Below are positions 1 to 7,181 of a stretch of DNA of 32,839 bases, one piece after another (the first letter of the stretch is position 1; each line of letters starts with the position of its first letter). The notes under the pieces were generated by a model. It did no database searches. It was not told the DNA's origin and saw only the letters and a list, made by a program, of their open reading frames with translations. Origin of the DNA: Actinomycetota bacterium (GTDB taxonomy: Bacteria; Actinomycetota; Thermoleophilia; Gaiellales; Gaiellaceae); the NCBI GenBank assembly GCA_947507735.1, contig CANNRA010000003.1, positions 1 through 32,839 of the forward strand. The letters run 5' to 3'. Both the position numbers and the translations under genes were made by a program.

Positions 1-1
1 C

Positions 2-238
2 GGCCTCGTCGTCTTCCGGGTGAGCGGCTGCGCCGGCTGCCACACCCTCGCCGCGGCCGGGGCGATAGGCAGCGACGGGCCGAACCTCGACGGCCGCAAG
101 CCGGGCCAGGCGCGCATCTCGGCAGCCGTCAGTGGCGGCGCCTACGGCGGCAGCGGCATCGTGATGCCTGCCTTCACGCTCAGCCCGACCGACCTCGCGA
201 ACATCGCGGCGTTCGTCTACTCGGCAACCCACAGCTAG
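2..238 (+). CDS. c-type cytochrome, C-terminal part (5' end outside window)
   Basis: The frame is open from the first bases, so the gene starts upstream of the window; the GTG at 20 is probably internal. The visible part is a small class I cytochrome c domain: a CAGCH haem-binding motif (C-x-x-C-H) near the start, then a Gly/Ala-rich stretch, then a VMPAF segment whose Met is the likely distal haem ligand, and a short C-terminal helix (DLANIAAFVYSA). Such domains carry electrons in the periplasm or on the outer face of the membrane, alone or fused to an oxidase or dehydrogenase subunit. The upstream partner is not visible, so the exact role is unknown. The stop is TAG at 236-238, and about 200 bases without a convincing gene follow. 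Confidence 0.8.
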   Translation, partial: GLVVFRVSGCAGCHTLAAAGAIGSDGPNLDGRKPGQARISAAVSGGAYGGSGIVMPAFTLSPTDLANIAAFVYSATHS

Positions 239-441
239 CGGGAGAGCCCGCCCCAGCATCGAGCTCGCTCCTTGCCACGCTCGCCGGGCCGGCGCTGGCG
301 CGGTCGGTGGCACGCACCGGGCGGCCCTTTGCGTGCCCGGCGGCCCTCCCCGCCCGGCGTTCGGGTTCTAGACTCCGCAGAGGAGCCCGTACGAACCGTG
401 CGAAGAACGCCCTCACGGCGAACTTTCCAGAGAGGAACACC

Positions 442-1200
442 ATGAGCAGAGACCTTCATCTCACCAGCCCTTGCCTGAGCGGCCCCGACGTGCTGACGGT
501 GCAGCAGCGCCTGCTCGCGCTCGGCTTCCGCCCCGGCGACCGCGACGGCGAGTTCGGCCCGGCCACTGCAGGCGCGGTGGCGGCATTCCAGCGGGCGCAG
601 GGCCTGAAGGCGGACGGCTGGGTCGGCCAGGTGACGCGCGGTGCGCTGGAGTCCAGCGATGCGCAGCCCGCGACGCGCCGCGTCAAGCGCAAGGTGCTGC
701 CCGACGGCACGGTCACCGAGGAAGGCACCCCCGGCGAGCGCGCGCTTGCCGAGGCGCTCAGGCACCTCGGCGCGACCGAGCAGCCCGCAGGCTCGGGCAG
801 CCAGACGTTCGGCGCGTGGTTCGGCGTCGAGGGCGTGCCGTGGTCGGCGATCTTCGTCAGCTACTGCTTCGGCGTCGGGGCCCGGCTGACGCTCGGCAAG
901 AGCTACAAGGGCGCTGGCGCCTATCTCAACGGCTTCACCTACGTCCCGGCCGTCGAGGCGTGGCTGAACGCCTCGGGCTTCTGGTTCGGCCTCGCCGAGC
1001 CCCAGGCCGGCGACATCGTGATCTTCGCGAACGCAGGCGGGCTCCCCGAGCACATCGGCATCGTCGAGGCAGTCGCCGCCGACGGCAGCTTCACCGCGAT
1101 CGAGGGCGACACGCCCACCGACGGCACGGGCGCGCAGGGAGTGCAGCGCCGCAAGCGCACCATGGCGGAGGCCGTCGGCTTCGGCCGCGTCGAGGAGTAG
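442..1200 (+). CDS. peptidoglycan-binding / CHAP-like protein with Ser at the catalytic Cys position
   Basis: This 252-residue protein starts at ATG 442, preceded by AGAGAGG at about 7 bases. An in-frame GTG far upstream gives only low-complexity residues. Residues about 8-70 form a PG_binding_1 domain (LTVQQRLLALGF, DGEFGPATAGAVAAFQ, DGWVGQVTRGAL). Residues about 95-245 resemble a CHAP/NlpC-type amidase: PW-S135-AIFVSYC142, then GDIVIFA, EH204IGIVE and TAIEGDT. In active relatives the residue after PW is the nucleophilic Cys; here the codon at 844-846 is TCG (Ser). His204 is present. No signal peptide is obvious. It may be an inactive wall-binding protein, or Cys142 may act instead. The family call is firm; the activity is doubtful. 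Confidence 0.85.
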   Translation: MSRDLHLTSPCLSGPDVLTVQQRLLALGFRPGDRDGEFGPATAGAVAAFQRAQGLKADGWVGQVTRGALESSDAQPATRRVKRKVLPDGTVTEEGTPGERALAEALRHLGATEQPAGSGSQTFGAWFGVEGVPWSAIFVSYCFGVGARLTLGKSYKGAGAYLNGFTYVPAVEAWLNASGFWFGLAEPQAGDIVIFANAGGLPEHIGIVEAVAADGSFTAIEGDTPTDGTGAQGVQRRKRTMAEAVGFGRVEE

Positions 1201-1323
1201 GCGCCGAAGCGGCAGCCCGAGCGTCCGTAGCCGCGCGCAATCCGCCATCCGCGGTGGCACGGATGCCCGACCTCCAGCGAGGGCCGACACTCTGACCAAA
1301 ACCTCATCGAGGAGGGAAGGGTC

Positions 1324-1806
1324 ATGGGCACCGGTCGACGGATTGCACGCATGGGAAGCGCTGGGCTTGCCGCGCTGGCGCTCGCGGCGCCGGCAACGGC
1401 AACGGCAGCGCGGACGACGGCGAGAGCCGACGACTTCCGGGCACGCGCCACCGCCGTCTGCAGCGTGGAGATGGGCGCCGTCAACCGGCAGATCGCCGCG
1501 GCGAATGCGGCGAAGACGGCGGCGCAGCAGTCGAAGCAGCTGGTGGGCCTCGCCAGGGCGCTGCGCCGGCTCTCGACCGGGCTGAGCGCGCTGGCAGCAC
1601 CGCCCCAGGTGACAACCGCGAACGAGTGGCGCGACCTGACCGGCCTGACGCGCGTCGCAGCCGACGACTACGAGGTCGTCGCCGCCGACATCAAGCGCGG
1701 TGCGAACGCGGTCGGTATCAGGGCCTACCTCGCGCGGGCGAAGGGCGAGGTCGCCCTGGCGAAGATCGCAGCGAAGAAGCTCGGCCTGACCGCCTGCAGC
1801 AGGTAG
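1324..1806 (+). CDS. small secreted helical protein, unknown function
   Basis: This 160-residue protein has a strong ribosome-binding site (GAGGAGGGAAGG) just before ATG 1324. The N-terminus has a basic start (GTGRRIARM), a hydrophobic Ala/Leu stretch (about residues 13-27) and small residues before ADDF, typical of a Sec signal peptide. The mature part is Ala-rich and mostly helical, with two Cys (one near the mature start in TAVCSVE, one at the end in LTACSR) that could form a disulfide. Small secreted proteins of this layout are common in Actinobacteria, but I do not recognise a named family. It is the last host gene before the integrated element, whose left end lies 36 bases past the stop. 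Confidence 0.75.
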   Translation: MGTGRRIARMGSAGLAALALAAPATATAARTTARADDFRARATAVCSVEMGAVNRQIAAANAAKTAAQQSKQLVGLARALRRLSTGLSALAAPPQVTTANEWRDLTGLTRVAADDYEVVAADIKRGANAVGIRAYLARAKGEVALAKIAAKKLGLTACSR

Positions 1807-1842
1807 AGCGGCCGAGCCAGGACGGCTCACCCGACCTGTCGC

Positions 1843-1884
1843 ATGCCCCCGGCAAGAATCGAACTTGCGCTCACGGTTTAGGAA
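1843..1884. repeat. attL: 42-bp direct repeat, displaced 3' half of tRNA-Arg
   Basis: Identical over 42 bases to 17290-17331, running from the tRNA 3' end through the anticodon loop (TTTAGGAA side). Beyond it the two copies diverge at once (GCGCGC here, ACCGAT at the tRNA). The copy has no 5' half and cannot fold as a tRNA, so it is the old chromosomal 3' end displaced by integration. Confidence 0.95.
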
Positions 1885-1946
1885 GCGCGCTGGAGTCTTG
1901 GGCTTCTCCCTGTAAACGGCCACTTCGCGACCGAAGGGTTGGATGA

Positions 1947-1966
1947 TGCGCCAGTGATTGCGCCAG
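1947..1966 (+). promoter_or_regulatory. putative recombinase/Xis arm site, left end
   Basis: Two TGCGCCAG octamers separated by TGAT (period 12), 63 bases inside attL. The same doubled octamer with the same period occurs at 17162-17181 near attR, and with period 11 in inverse orientation at 5271-5289 upstream of the integrase gene. Placement near both ends and at int fits arm-type sites of a tyrosine recombinase or its directionality factor. The protein that binds is inferred. Confidence 0.6.
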
Positions 1967-2056
1967 CTGGACTTCAGAAAGGGAGCCCGACGAAGTAGCC
2001 GCGGCACAGCGTGACCACGAGGCGCTCGATCGATGGTCCTCATCGCTGACCCGAGA

Positions 2057-2656
2057 CTACGTAGGCAGCGAGACTCGCGACTGGAACCCGTAGAAGCGAT
2101 GAATCACGTCGTGCCGCCACGGCGCGGGGACACGGGCGACACGCCGCACGCCTCCAACCCGAAGACCTTCGTAGAGCTGAGCCGTCGGGACGGCGATTGG
2201 CTTCTTGAAGTCGAAGAAGATCTGAGGCATCGCGTCATCCGGGCCTTCGTCCCCGATGCCTGCGGTGTCGAATACGTGGTACCGCGCATTGTCATTTCGG
2301 ATGACAATCTTCCACGCCTTCGTTTCAGGGACGTGCTGCTTTACGTGTGCTTCGTCATAGACGTCGCACACGAGAACGTGGGGCACTGCCTTGGCCTTCG
2401 AATCGGCGTCGGCGGCCTGTGGGGTCAGGGCATTCTTGGAGTCGTCATCAGGGAACCGCTCGTTGAAGTCCCATACGAGATCGCAGTCGGGAGTCATGAC
2501 GATGACGAGCGCGTGCAAGAAAGATGTGATCGAGACTTCCAGGTCTGCCGGATGCTCGGTGGGCGGAATGCCTGGGCGGTGTTCCCATATCGGTCCGAGG
2601 ATCTCGCCCTGCTTGACAGGGCCGACAGCGGGCGACGCCTCGTAGCGAAAGCCCAC
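2057..2656 (-). CDS. unknown protein, third gene of TIGR04255 operon
   Basis: This 199-residue protein starts at GTG 2656 with GGAG six bases upstream, 16 bases after the previous gene. Visible features are KQGEILG near residues 15-22, then a hydrophobic strand followed by VIVMTPDCDLVWDF (about residues 50-65), a basic-acidic middle, and WKIVIRNDNARYHVF. The combination of an early QGEI/QGDI segment and a later strand ending in xCDL is, as I recall, seen in uncharacterised bacterial proteins sometimes near phage or defence genes; I cannot name the family securely. No signal peptide or membrane segment is seen. It is co-transcribed with the TIGR04255 gene and lies next to attL, a usual cargo position. 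Confidence 0.7.
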   Translation of the reverse strand: MGFRYEASPAVGPVKQGEILGPIWEHRPGIPPTEHPADLEVSITSFLHALVIVMTPDCDLVWDFNERFPDDDSKNALTPQAADADSKAKAVPHVLVCDVYDEAHVKQHVPETKAWKIVIRNDNARYHVFDTAGIGDEGPDDAMPQIFFDFKKPIAVPTAQLYEGLRVGGVRRVARVPAPWRHDVIHRFYGFQSRVSLPT

Positions 2657-2672
2657 CCGTCGCTCCAGCGCT

Positions 2673-2993
2673 TCAGTCAGCGACCACGAAGTGGGTGCGC
2701 TCGGCTAGCGCGGTGATCTTCGCCTTGCGCTCAATCACACGCTGTTGGACAGGTGCTGCGAGCAGCATCATCCGGTCGCGATGAAACTCCAGCATCTCAC
2801 CGAGCGACTCGACAGCCTCGTCGAGACCGTTCGGCGGCATCATGAAGAGAAGGGCATGGGCCATCATCCGCTTCGTCACCTCTTCTTGGCCGACGCCGCC
2901 AGTGGTGAACGCAAGGTCATACCCACCCGCGCAGAGCGTCCCGCTCAGGTCGTCGAACTCGACGGAGTGTCCCTCGGCCCTGCTAATCGTCAC
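2673..2993 (-). CDS. small unknown protein coupled to TIGR04255
   Basis: The start is taken as GTG 2993, because GGGGGA lies just upstream and the codon overlaps the end of the TIGR04255 gene by 11 bases, which suggests translational coupling. The frame stays open further upstream, but that part lies inside the neighbouring gene. The product is 106 residues: an N-terminal strand-rich part (VTISRAEGHSVEFDDLSG), a Gly-rich turn (CAGGYDLAFTTGGVGQ), then long helices (EVTKRMMAHALLFMMPPNGLDEAVESLGEMLEFHRDRMMLL). No catalytic motif is evident. Its position between two cargo genes suggests a small partner subunit; function is unknown. Confidence 0.65.
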   Translation of the reverse strand: MTISRAEGHSVEFDDLSGTLCAGGYDLAFTTGGVGQEEVTKRMMAHALLFMMPPNGLDEAVESLGEMLEFHRDRMMLLAAPVQQRVIERKAKITALAERTHFVVAD

Positions 2994-3765
2994 GCTCCCC
3001 CAGGGCAGCCCCCAAGCGAGGCTCGATGGCCCATCGGAATAGGTCGCCTGCCTGTCGGTTGAACTTGTCAAGCGTGACAAAAACTGCATCAGTGGCACTC
3101 CTCTCGTTGAGGAACCAGTCGGCATCGACGGTGAAGTGATCGCGGCTCGCGCCGTCTAGCAAGCCATGAACCAAGCGGACAGAGGCCCCCTGCGGGTCGT
3201 CCAGCGCGATGAACGTTTCGCCTCGGAGCGAGCGTACTCCTCCTCTGAGCGAAGGCTGATCAGCAAGCACGCCGAGCACGGCAGGAGACAGCAACTCGAC
3301 CCAGGGAACATCGGCGAGCCCAAGCCTCTCGCGATCGATCACGTCCCGGTAGCGAAGCCCGACCCTGCTGTAGAAGGCCGGCCGGTACACGTCCTCCAGC
3401 GCCTGCTTGGCGTGTTCGACCGCTTGCCGGAAGACCTCCCATCGCGAGTAGTTGTTGACGGAGATCGCCAAGAACTCGCTGGAGAGTGTCAGGCTTGCCG
3501 ATTCGTCCTCCGAGCTGAATCGGTGAGGGAAGGCCTCCTGGGAGACAGCGACGGGGAGCTCGGCAAGGAGCTTCGCCAGCCCTGCTGGCATGTTCAGCAC
3601 GGGCTCGACCCGAGAGTAGATCGGGTACACATCGCGGACGCGCTCCTGAAACGGTGCAGGTAGCTCAGCCGCGATCGCGAGGATGCTAGGGAAGGTGAGC
3701 TGGCAGATGACCTCGACGAGCGGGTTCTCGCGAAACACCAATCGGCGGGATTCGGGGAAGGACAT
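2983..3765 (-). CDS. TIGR04255 family protein (sporadically distributed family)
   Basis: The N-terminus MSFPESRRLVFRENPLVEVICQLTFP is characteristic of the TIGR04255 family, in which a short PESxR start is followed by NPLVEVxxQLRFP and a PxxFQxxVRxxYP segment (here PAPFQERVRDVYP). I chose ATG 3765 because family members begin near this methionine; an in-frame GTG at 3801 would add 12 residues. The product is about 260 residues and soluble. Later parts (SVNNYSRWEVFRQAV, FYSRVGLRYRDVID, DADWFLNERSATDAVFVTLDKFNRQAGDLFRWAI) also fit the family, whose function is unknown. It heads a tight three-gene operon near attL. Confidence 0.85.
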   Translation of the reverse strand: MSFPESRRLVFRENPLVEVICQLTFPSILAIAAELPAPFQERVRDVYPIYSRVEPVLNMPAGLAKLLAELPVAVSQEAFPHRFSSEDESASLTLSSEFLAISVNNYSRWEVFRQAVEHAKQALEDVYRPAFYSRVGLRYRDVIDRERLGLADVPWVELLSPAVLGVLADQPSLRGGVRSLRGETFIALDDPQGASVRLVHGLLDGASRDHFTVDADWFLNERSATDAVFVTLDKFNRQAGDLFRWAIEPRLGAALGERDD

Positions 3766-3831
3766 CAGCTTCTGTCCATGCGCACGAGCGTGGACACCCA
3801 CGCGCGTCTCATCCGAGCCATCATCGAATAG

Positions 3832-3859
3832 ACCCTAGCGTTCCAAGCAGACACAGCAA
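3832..3859 (-). promoter_or_regulatory. candidate promoter for the TIGR04255 operon
   Basis: On the minus strand TTGCTG (3859-3854) and TAGGGT (3837-3832) are separated by 16 bases, upstream of both possible starts of the TIGR04255 gene. The match to actinobacterial sigma-70 boxes is moderate. Confidence 0.3.
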
Positions 3860-3994
3860 AACGTGAACGTCAAAAATGCGCCATGAGCAGGAAGATCACG
3901 GTGGGGCACCCCTCGTCTCGCTGCCGCCCACCAAGACGGCAGCTCCGGCGGAGAGCGATTGCCCTCGGCCGGAGCCCACTTCGCGCAGGTGCCG

Positions 3995-5158
3995 CTAGGA
4001 AGCGGCCAGGTCATCCTCGAAGTACGTGTCGAGGCGGTCGGCCGCAGCAGCCTCACTGCCCCGCAGCAGGTGCCCGTAGCGATCCAACGTGGTCGCGACG
4101 CTCGCGTGCCCGATGTACGTGGAGATCTCCTTGACGTTCAGCCCGGTGTCGATCAGGAACGAGACAGCCGCGTGCCGAGCCACGTGAATCGACGTGACGG
4201 GAAGACCGGCCTCCTCCCATGCGTTCTTCGCCCGCCGGCTGACCGTCGAACCCACGAACGGCTTCACGCCGTCAGCGCCGAACACCAGCCCCGTCGACCG
4301 GCCCGTGCGGAGCCGGTGCTCGGCCAGCAGCGTCCGCAGCCGCTGCGTGAGAGGCACGACCCGCGTGCCCGCCTTGCTCTTCGGGACGATGAACTCCCGG
4401 GCCACACCGTCCCACCCGCGCTCCACCTTGACCGTCTTCGCATCCAGGTCAACGGCCGACCAGTCAAGCGCCTGGATCTCGCCGAGACGCAGCCCACCGT
4501 AGAACGCCGTCGCCCACAGGGCCCTGTCGCCGTCCGGCAGCGCCGCGAGGAGCTTCACCACATCGTCCTTCGTCACATCTGACCTCCTTGTGAGTTCGAC
4601 GGCAGGCATCTCGAGCCCGGCCGTCGGGTTGACAACAACATCGCCGCGCTTGCAGGCACGCCTGAAGATGGGCCGCAGCGGCATCAAGGTGTTCCGCACC
4701 GTGCTCGGACTCGCACCCCTGGCCAGCAGGCCGTCGGAGAAGTCTTGAAGATCAAGGCGGCTGAGGCTCGACAAACGGACGCTGCCGAACTCGGGCAGCA
4801 CCTCCGTCTCCATCGCCGCGCGATACCCGCGCAACGTGCTCGGCTTGAACTCGGCACCCTTCCGGGCACGGATCAGGCCGGAGCACGCCCCCGCGTACCA
4901 CTCATCCCAGGCCACCCGGACGGTCACCGGCGTCGGGGGCGCAAGCCGGCCCTTCCGCACGTCGACGACGGCGTCAGCGCGCCACGCCTTCGCAGCGGCC
5001 TTCGTCGGGAACGTCCGACGGATCTTCCGGCCGTGGCGGGCGTGATACGCCCATGCCTCCCAGCTGGGCGAGCACTTGCAGTCACCGCCGGCCTTCACCG
5101 GGCAGCCGCTGCGGTGACGGGGGCGCAGCCCCACCGGGTTATCCTTCGTCCGCGTCAC
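3995..5158 (-). CDS. int: tyrosine recombinase (integrase)
   Basis: This 387-residue protein has a complete phage-type integrase layout. The N-terminus holds a Cys cluster (GCPVKAGGDCKC, residues 18-29) and a Trp/Arg-rich arm-binding region. A SAM-like core-binding domain spans about 75-185. The catalytic domain has R224 in GGLRLGE, K260/K262 in VPKSKAGTR, H325 and R328 in IHVARH, H351 in YIGHAS, and the nucleophile Y361 in RYGHL. All expected active-site residues are present. The start is GTG 5158. The long upstream interval (5159-5351) carries an inverted copy of the end repeats and a palindromic half-site, which suggests autoregulation. It very probably made the tRNA-Arg integration seen here. 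Confidence 0.97.
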   Translation of the reverse strand: MTRTKDNPVGLRPRHRSGCPVKAGGDCKCSPSWEAWAYHARHGRKIRRTFPTKAAAKAWRADAVVDVRKGRLAPPTPVTVRVAWDEWYAGACSGLIRARKGAEFKPSTLRGYRAAMETEVLPEFGSVRLSSLSRLDLQDFSDGLLARGASPSTVRNTLMPLRPIFRRACKRGDVVVNPTAGLEMPAVELTRRSDVTKDDVVKLLAALPDGDRALWATAFYGGLRLGEIQALDWSAVDLDAKTVKVERGWDGVAREFIVPKSKAGTRVVPLTQRLRTLLAEHRLRTGRSTGLVFGADGVKPFVGSTVSRRAKNAWEEAGLPVTSIHVARHAAVSFLIDTGLNVKEISTYIGHASVATTLDRYGHLLRGSEAAAADRLDTYFEDDLAAS

Positions 5159-5218
5159 GATGCACCTCGTGTCGTCAGGGCGGGGCCGTTAGCGCGGTGC
5201 CCGCCCGTTGTCTCTTCC

Positions 5219-5242
5219 GGCATCAAGCTAACTCTGTGTGCC
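5219..5242 (-). promoter_or_regulatory. putative operator upstream of int, related to 10750-10776
   Basis: The minus strand reads GGCACACAGAG-TTAGCT-TGATGCC. The first 17 bases match the site at 10750-10766 at 16 of 17 positions. The second half-site is degenerate. It lies 61-84 bases before the int start, where a repressor could act. The element's XRE protein is a candidate binder, by inference only. Confidence 0.45.
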
Positions 5243-5270
5243 TGAACCATCCAGTGCCCGCCGTCCGGCA

Positions 5271-5289
5271 CTGGCGCATTACTGGCGCA
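5271..5289 (-). promoter_or_regulatory. third copy of the doubled TGCGCCAG site, upstream of int
   Basis: On the minus strand two TGCGCCAG octamers are separated by TAA (period 11). The site lies 113-131 bases upstream of the int start. It is the same motif as near attL and attR, in inverse linear orientation, so the protein that recognises the ends may also control int expression. Confidence 0.55.
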
Positions 5290-5351
5290 CGCCTTCGCAA
5301 CCGCCCACAGCAAGCGGCCTCCCGGAACGCACACGGTTACGGAGGCCGCGT

Positions 5352-5624
5352 TCACAGGCCCTCCCGGAGCGTCCGCTCGGCGTGCGTGGCGACCCACTTC
5401 TGCAACTCGGCGACAGGCACGAGCACCAAGCGACCCCGCCGGATCAGCTTCAGCTCGGGCCGGACGTGCGTCGCGAAGAACTCCTCCGAGACACCGAGCG
5501 CCGCGATCGCTTCCTCCAAGCGATACGTGAGGCGCGGCACCGGCGGCACCTGCCGCGCGACCACCCCGCCGACAATCGCCTCCACGAGCAGCTCCAACAT
5601 CACCGGCGACGGCTGGGCGCTCAA
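5352..5624 (-). CDS. xis: excisionase-like helix-turn-helix protein
   Basis: This 90-residue protein carries a MerR/Xis-type (HTH_17-like) helix-turn-helix: TYRLEEAIAALGVSEEFFATHVRPELKLIRRGRLVLVPVAELQKWV (split here as helix pair about 33-50, wing about 57-68, last helix 72-78). The pattern of a hydrophobic helix pair, then RRGRLVLVPVAEL and a Trp-containing helix, is the usual recombination directionality factor or small DNA-binding protein beside actinobacterial integrases. The start is drawn at GTG 5624; internal starts cannot be excluded. It lies upstream of int on the same strand with a 193-base gap. Confidence 0.8.
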   Translation of the reverse strand: MSAQPSPVMLELLVEAIVGGVVARQVPPVPRLTYRLEEAIAALGVSEEFFATHVRPELKLIRRGRLVLVPVAELQKWVATHAERTLREGL

Positions 5625-5940
5625 CTCGACCGTCCCCGCATCAGAATCAGGAAGAGGCTGTAGTACCAGTACCTAAGGTTCTTGTTCTTGTTCTTCCTTA
5701 CGAGACAACATCTGTGATCTAGGGCAACTCCGATGCTGGTGGGGCGGGCGGCGGCCTTTTGCCCGTGGTTGGGCGGAATCCGGGGGGCGACGAACTCCGA
5801 TGACTTCTCCTCGATCTCCGAGCTGTGTCCGAAACGGCTAGACGGGTGAACTCCGAACGTCCGCTCGGTCACGGCCCCGCAGGCCGCGTGGTTGCGCCCA
5901 GCCTGGTGATCGCGGATCTCCGATGCGGTGGTGTGCGCGT
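5625..5940. other. non-coding control region with short repeats
   Basis: About 316 bases between the replication-type operon and xis-int without a convincing gene. It holds three tandem GTTCTT hexamers (5678-5695) framed by TAAGG (5674-5678) and CCTTA (5696-5700), an AGTACC doublet just left of these, and five copies of A(A/T)CTCCGA starting at 5726, 5793, 5814, 5849 and 5916. Possible roles are the xis-int promoter with operators, or an origin with iterons for the Toprim/winged-helix module. A 115-codon minus-strand frame spans it but looks non-coding. Confidence 0.5.
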
Positions 5941-6405
5941 TCACCGCGGCATATCCGATCCTTGACACGCTGCGAGACGCAGCTCGATGCGGTAGGCGGC
6001 GGTCTTGCCGCGGCCGGGAGGGTCGAACTCGATGTAGCCGCGGTCTCGGAGGTTCTTAAGGTCGTTCGCGATGCTGTCTCGGGACTTCTCGGGGAGGCCG
6101 AGAACGTCGAGCAGTTCGCGGATCTGCACAGTGACGGAGCCTGGCTGCGTGAAGTGATTCGCGGCCTGGTGCACGTTTAGGTGGACGAGGATCAGGTACT
6201 CGCGTTGGCTGATGAGGCCCGCGTTGCGCTCCCTGTACAGCCGTGTAGGAACCGGTGCGAACTGCTCGACACGCTTCCTCTGGCGGTCGTGCGTCCGGGC
6301 CGTCCGGGCAGCCTGCCCGAACTCATCGGAAGCGTCGCCAACCTTGAACTCCGGCATGTCGTCGTCAGAACCCGGCGCGTCGGGCAGGACGTAGTCGTCG
6401 CTCAC
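5941..6405 (-). CDS. winged-helix DNA-binding protein of the element
   Basis: This 154-residue protein starts at GTG 6405, overlapping the stop of the Toprim gene, which indicates translational coupling. The first 50 residues are acidic and look disordered. The rest forms a winged-helix fold: LISQREYLILVHLNVHQAANHF (helix 1), VTVQIRELLDVLGLPEKSRDSIANDLKNLRDRGYIEF (helix-turn-helix) and a beta wing GRGKTAAYRIEL. Such proteins serve as replication initiators, replisome organisers or repressors on phages and integrative elements. Following a Toprim protein, a role in element replication or its control is the best inference. It is the last gene of the operon. Confidence 0.7.
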   Translation of the reverse strand: MSDDYVLPDAPGSDDDMPEFKVGDASDEFGQAARTARTHDRQRKRVEQFAPVPTRLYRERNAGLISQREYLILVHLNVHQAANHFTQPGSVTVQIRELLDVLGLPEKSRDSIANDLKNLRDRGYIEFDPPGRGKTAAYRIELRLAACQGSDMPR

Positions 6406-7181
6406 AGGAACTGCTCCCAGGGCGGCTGTGGGCGCGGGGAGAGGCGGGCGCGGCGGCGGCGAGCGTCGTCTTCGGCCCGCTTCAAGTGGCGGTCGAGTGC
6501 GTCCCTGCCGCCGTGAAGGTAGATGCTGCGGGCGTCGCGACCGTCGGGGAGCCTGACTGGGATCGCGTCCGGAACGTCGCGCACGACCTTCTGGTTCATC
6601 GCGCGGCCGGGACGGTCACCGTCTCCGAGCACGAAGACGCGGCCGAATGGGGAGACGTGCTTGGCCCACTCGGGCTTCCAGATCGTCGCGGATGGAAGGC
6701 CGATCACCGCGACTCCGTGGAATCGCGAGCCGTCGGGGACGCCGCGGTAGGCGCTGCGGCAGGCAAGGGTGTCGCTGTCGCCCTCGGCGACCAGCAGCAC
6801 CCAGCAGTGCCGCTCCTCGACGGGAGGAAGCGTCTCCAGGCCGAGCGGGATGATGGCCGCTTCCTTCGGCTCGCCCCACCACGGATTCCGACCGGGGGTA
6901 CGCCAAATCAGCTTCTCGCGGCAGAGCGACGCGTCCGGGTTCAGGTAGGGGATGCGAATCAGGCCACGCCTCTCGGTGACGAGAGCGGCACCCAGGACGT
7001 CGGGGTCGATGCCCTTCCAGTCAACGACCCACCTCCAGCCCTCGTTGAGCGGCGGAAGCCCAGGGGTCGACTTGTCAGCACCGTCCCCGGACGTGCCGAC
7101 CAGCGGCCCTGCAAGGTAGGAGATCGTGCCGGAGTGCAACTGGCCGTCTGCGGTGTGGCCGTTGGAGTCGCGTTTCGTCAC
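6402..7181 (-). CDS. Toprim-domain protein, primase-like
   Basis: The start is GTG 7181, in a GTGA overlap with the stop of the methyltransferase gene; the product is 259 residues. A Toprim fold is shown by VLLVAEGDSDTLA (conserved Glu) and FVLGDGDRPGRAM (DxD), with a hydrophobic strand and Gly turn between (GVAVIGLPSATIW). The part before it (WVVDWKGIDPDVLGAALVTERRGLIRIPYLNPDA) resembles the region preceding Toprim in phage and plasmid primase-like proteins. No zinc-finger or helicase domain is present, so it is shorter than DnaG or phage primase-helicases. It may make primers for, or help start, element replication. The C-terminus is Arg-rich and ends in PPWEQFL. Confidence 0.8.
   Translation of the reverse strand: MTKRDSNGHTADGQLHSGTISYLAGPLVGTSGDGADKSTPGLPPLNEGWRWVVDWKGIDPDVLGAALVTERRGLIRIPYLNPDASLCREKLIWRTPGRNPWWGEPKEAAIIPLGLETLPPVEERHCWVLLVAEGDSDTLACRSAYRGVPDGSRFHGVAVIGLPSATIWKPEWAKHVSPFGRVFVLGDGDRPGRAMNQKVVRDVPDAIPVRLPDGRDARSIYLHGGRDALDRHLKRAEDDARRRRARLSPRPQPPWEQFL

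Noticed and set aside
235-2043. 602-codon minus-strand open frame across the left host genes
   Set aside because: Antisense to the CHAP and secreted-protein genes, which have ribosome-binding sites and recognisable domains; its product is Arg/Ala-rich low complexity and it runs through attL.
5155-5397. 80-codon minus-strand frame between xis and int
   Set aside because: It overlaps the xis coding region and covers the repeat and palindrome sites; no protein pattern is seen.
5621-5968. 115-codon minus-strand frame in the repeat region
   Set aside because: It overlaps the ends of both neighbours, has no ribosome-binding site, and consists of repeat-derived low-complexity residues. Treated as non-coding control DNA.
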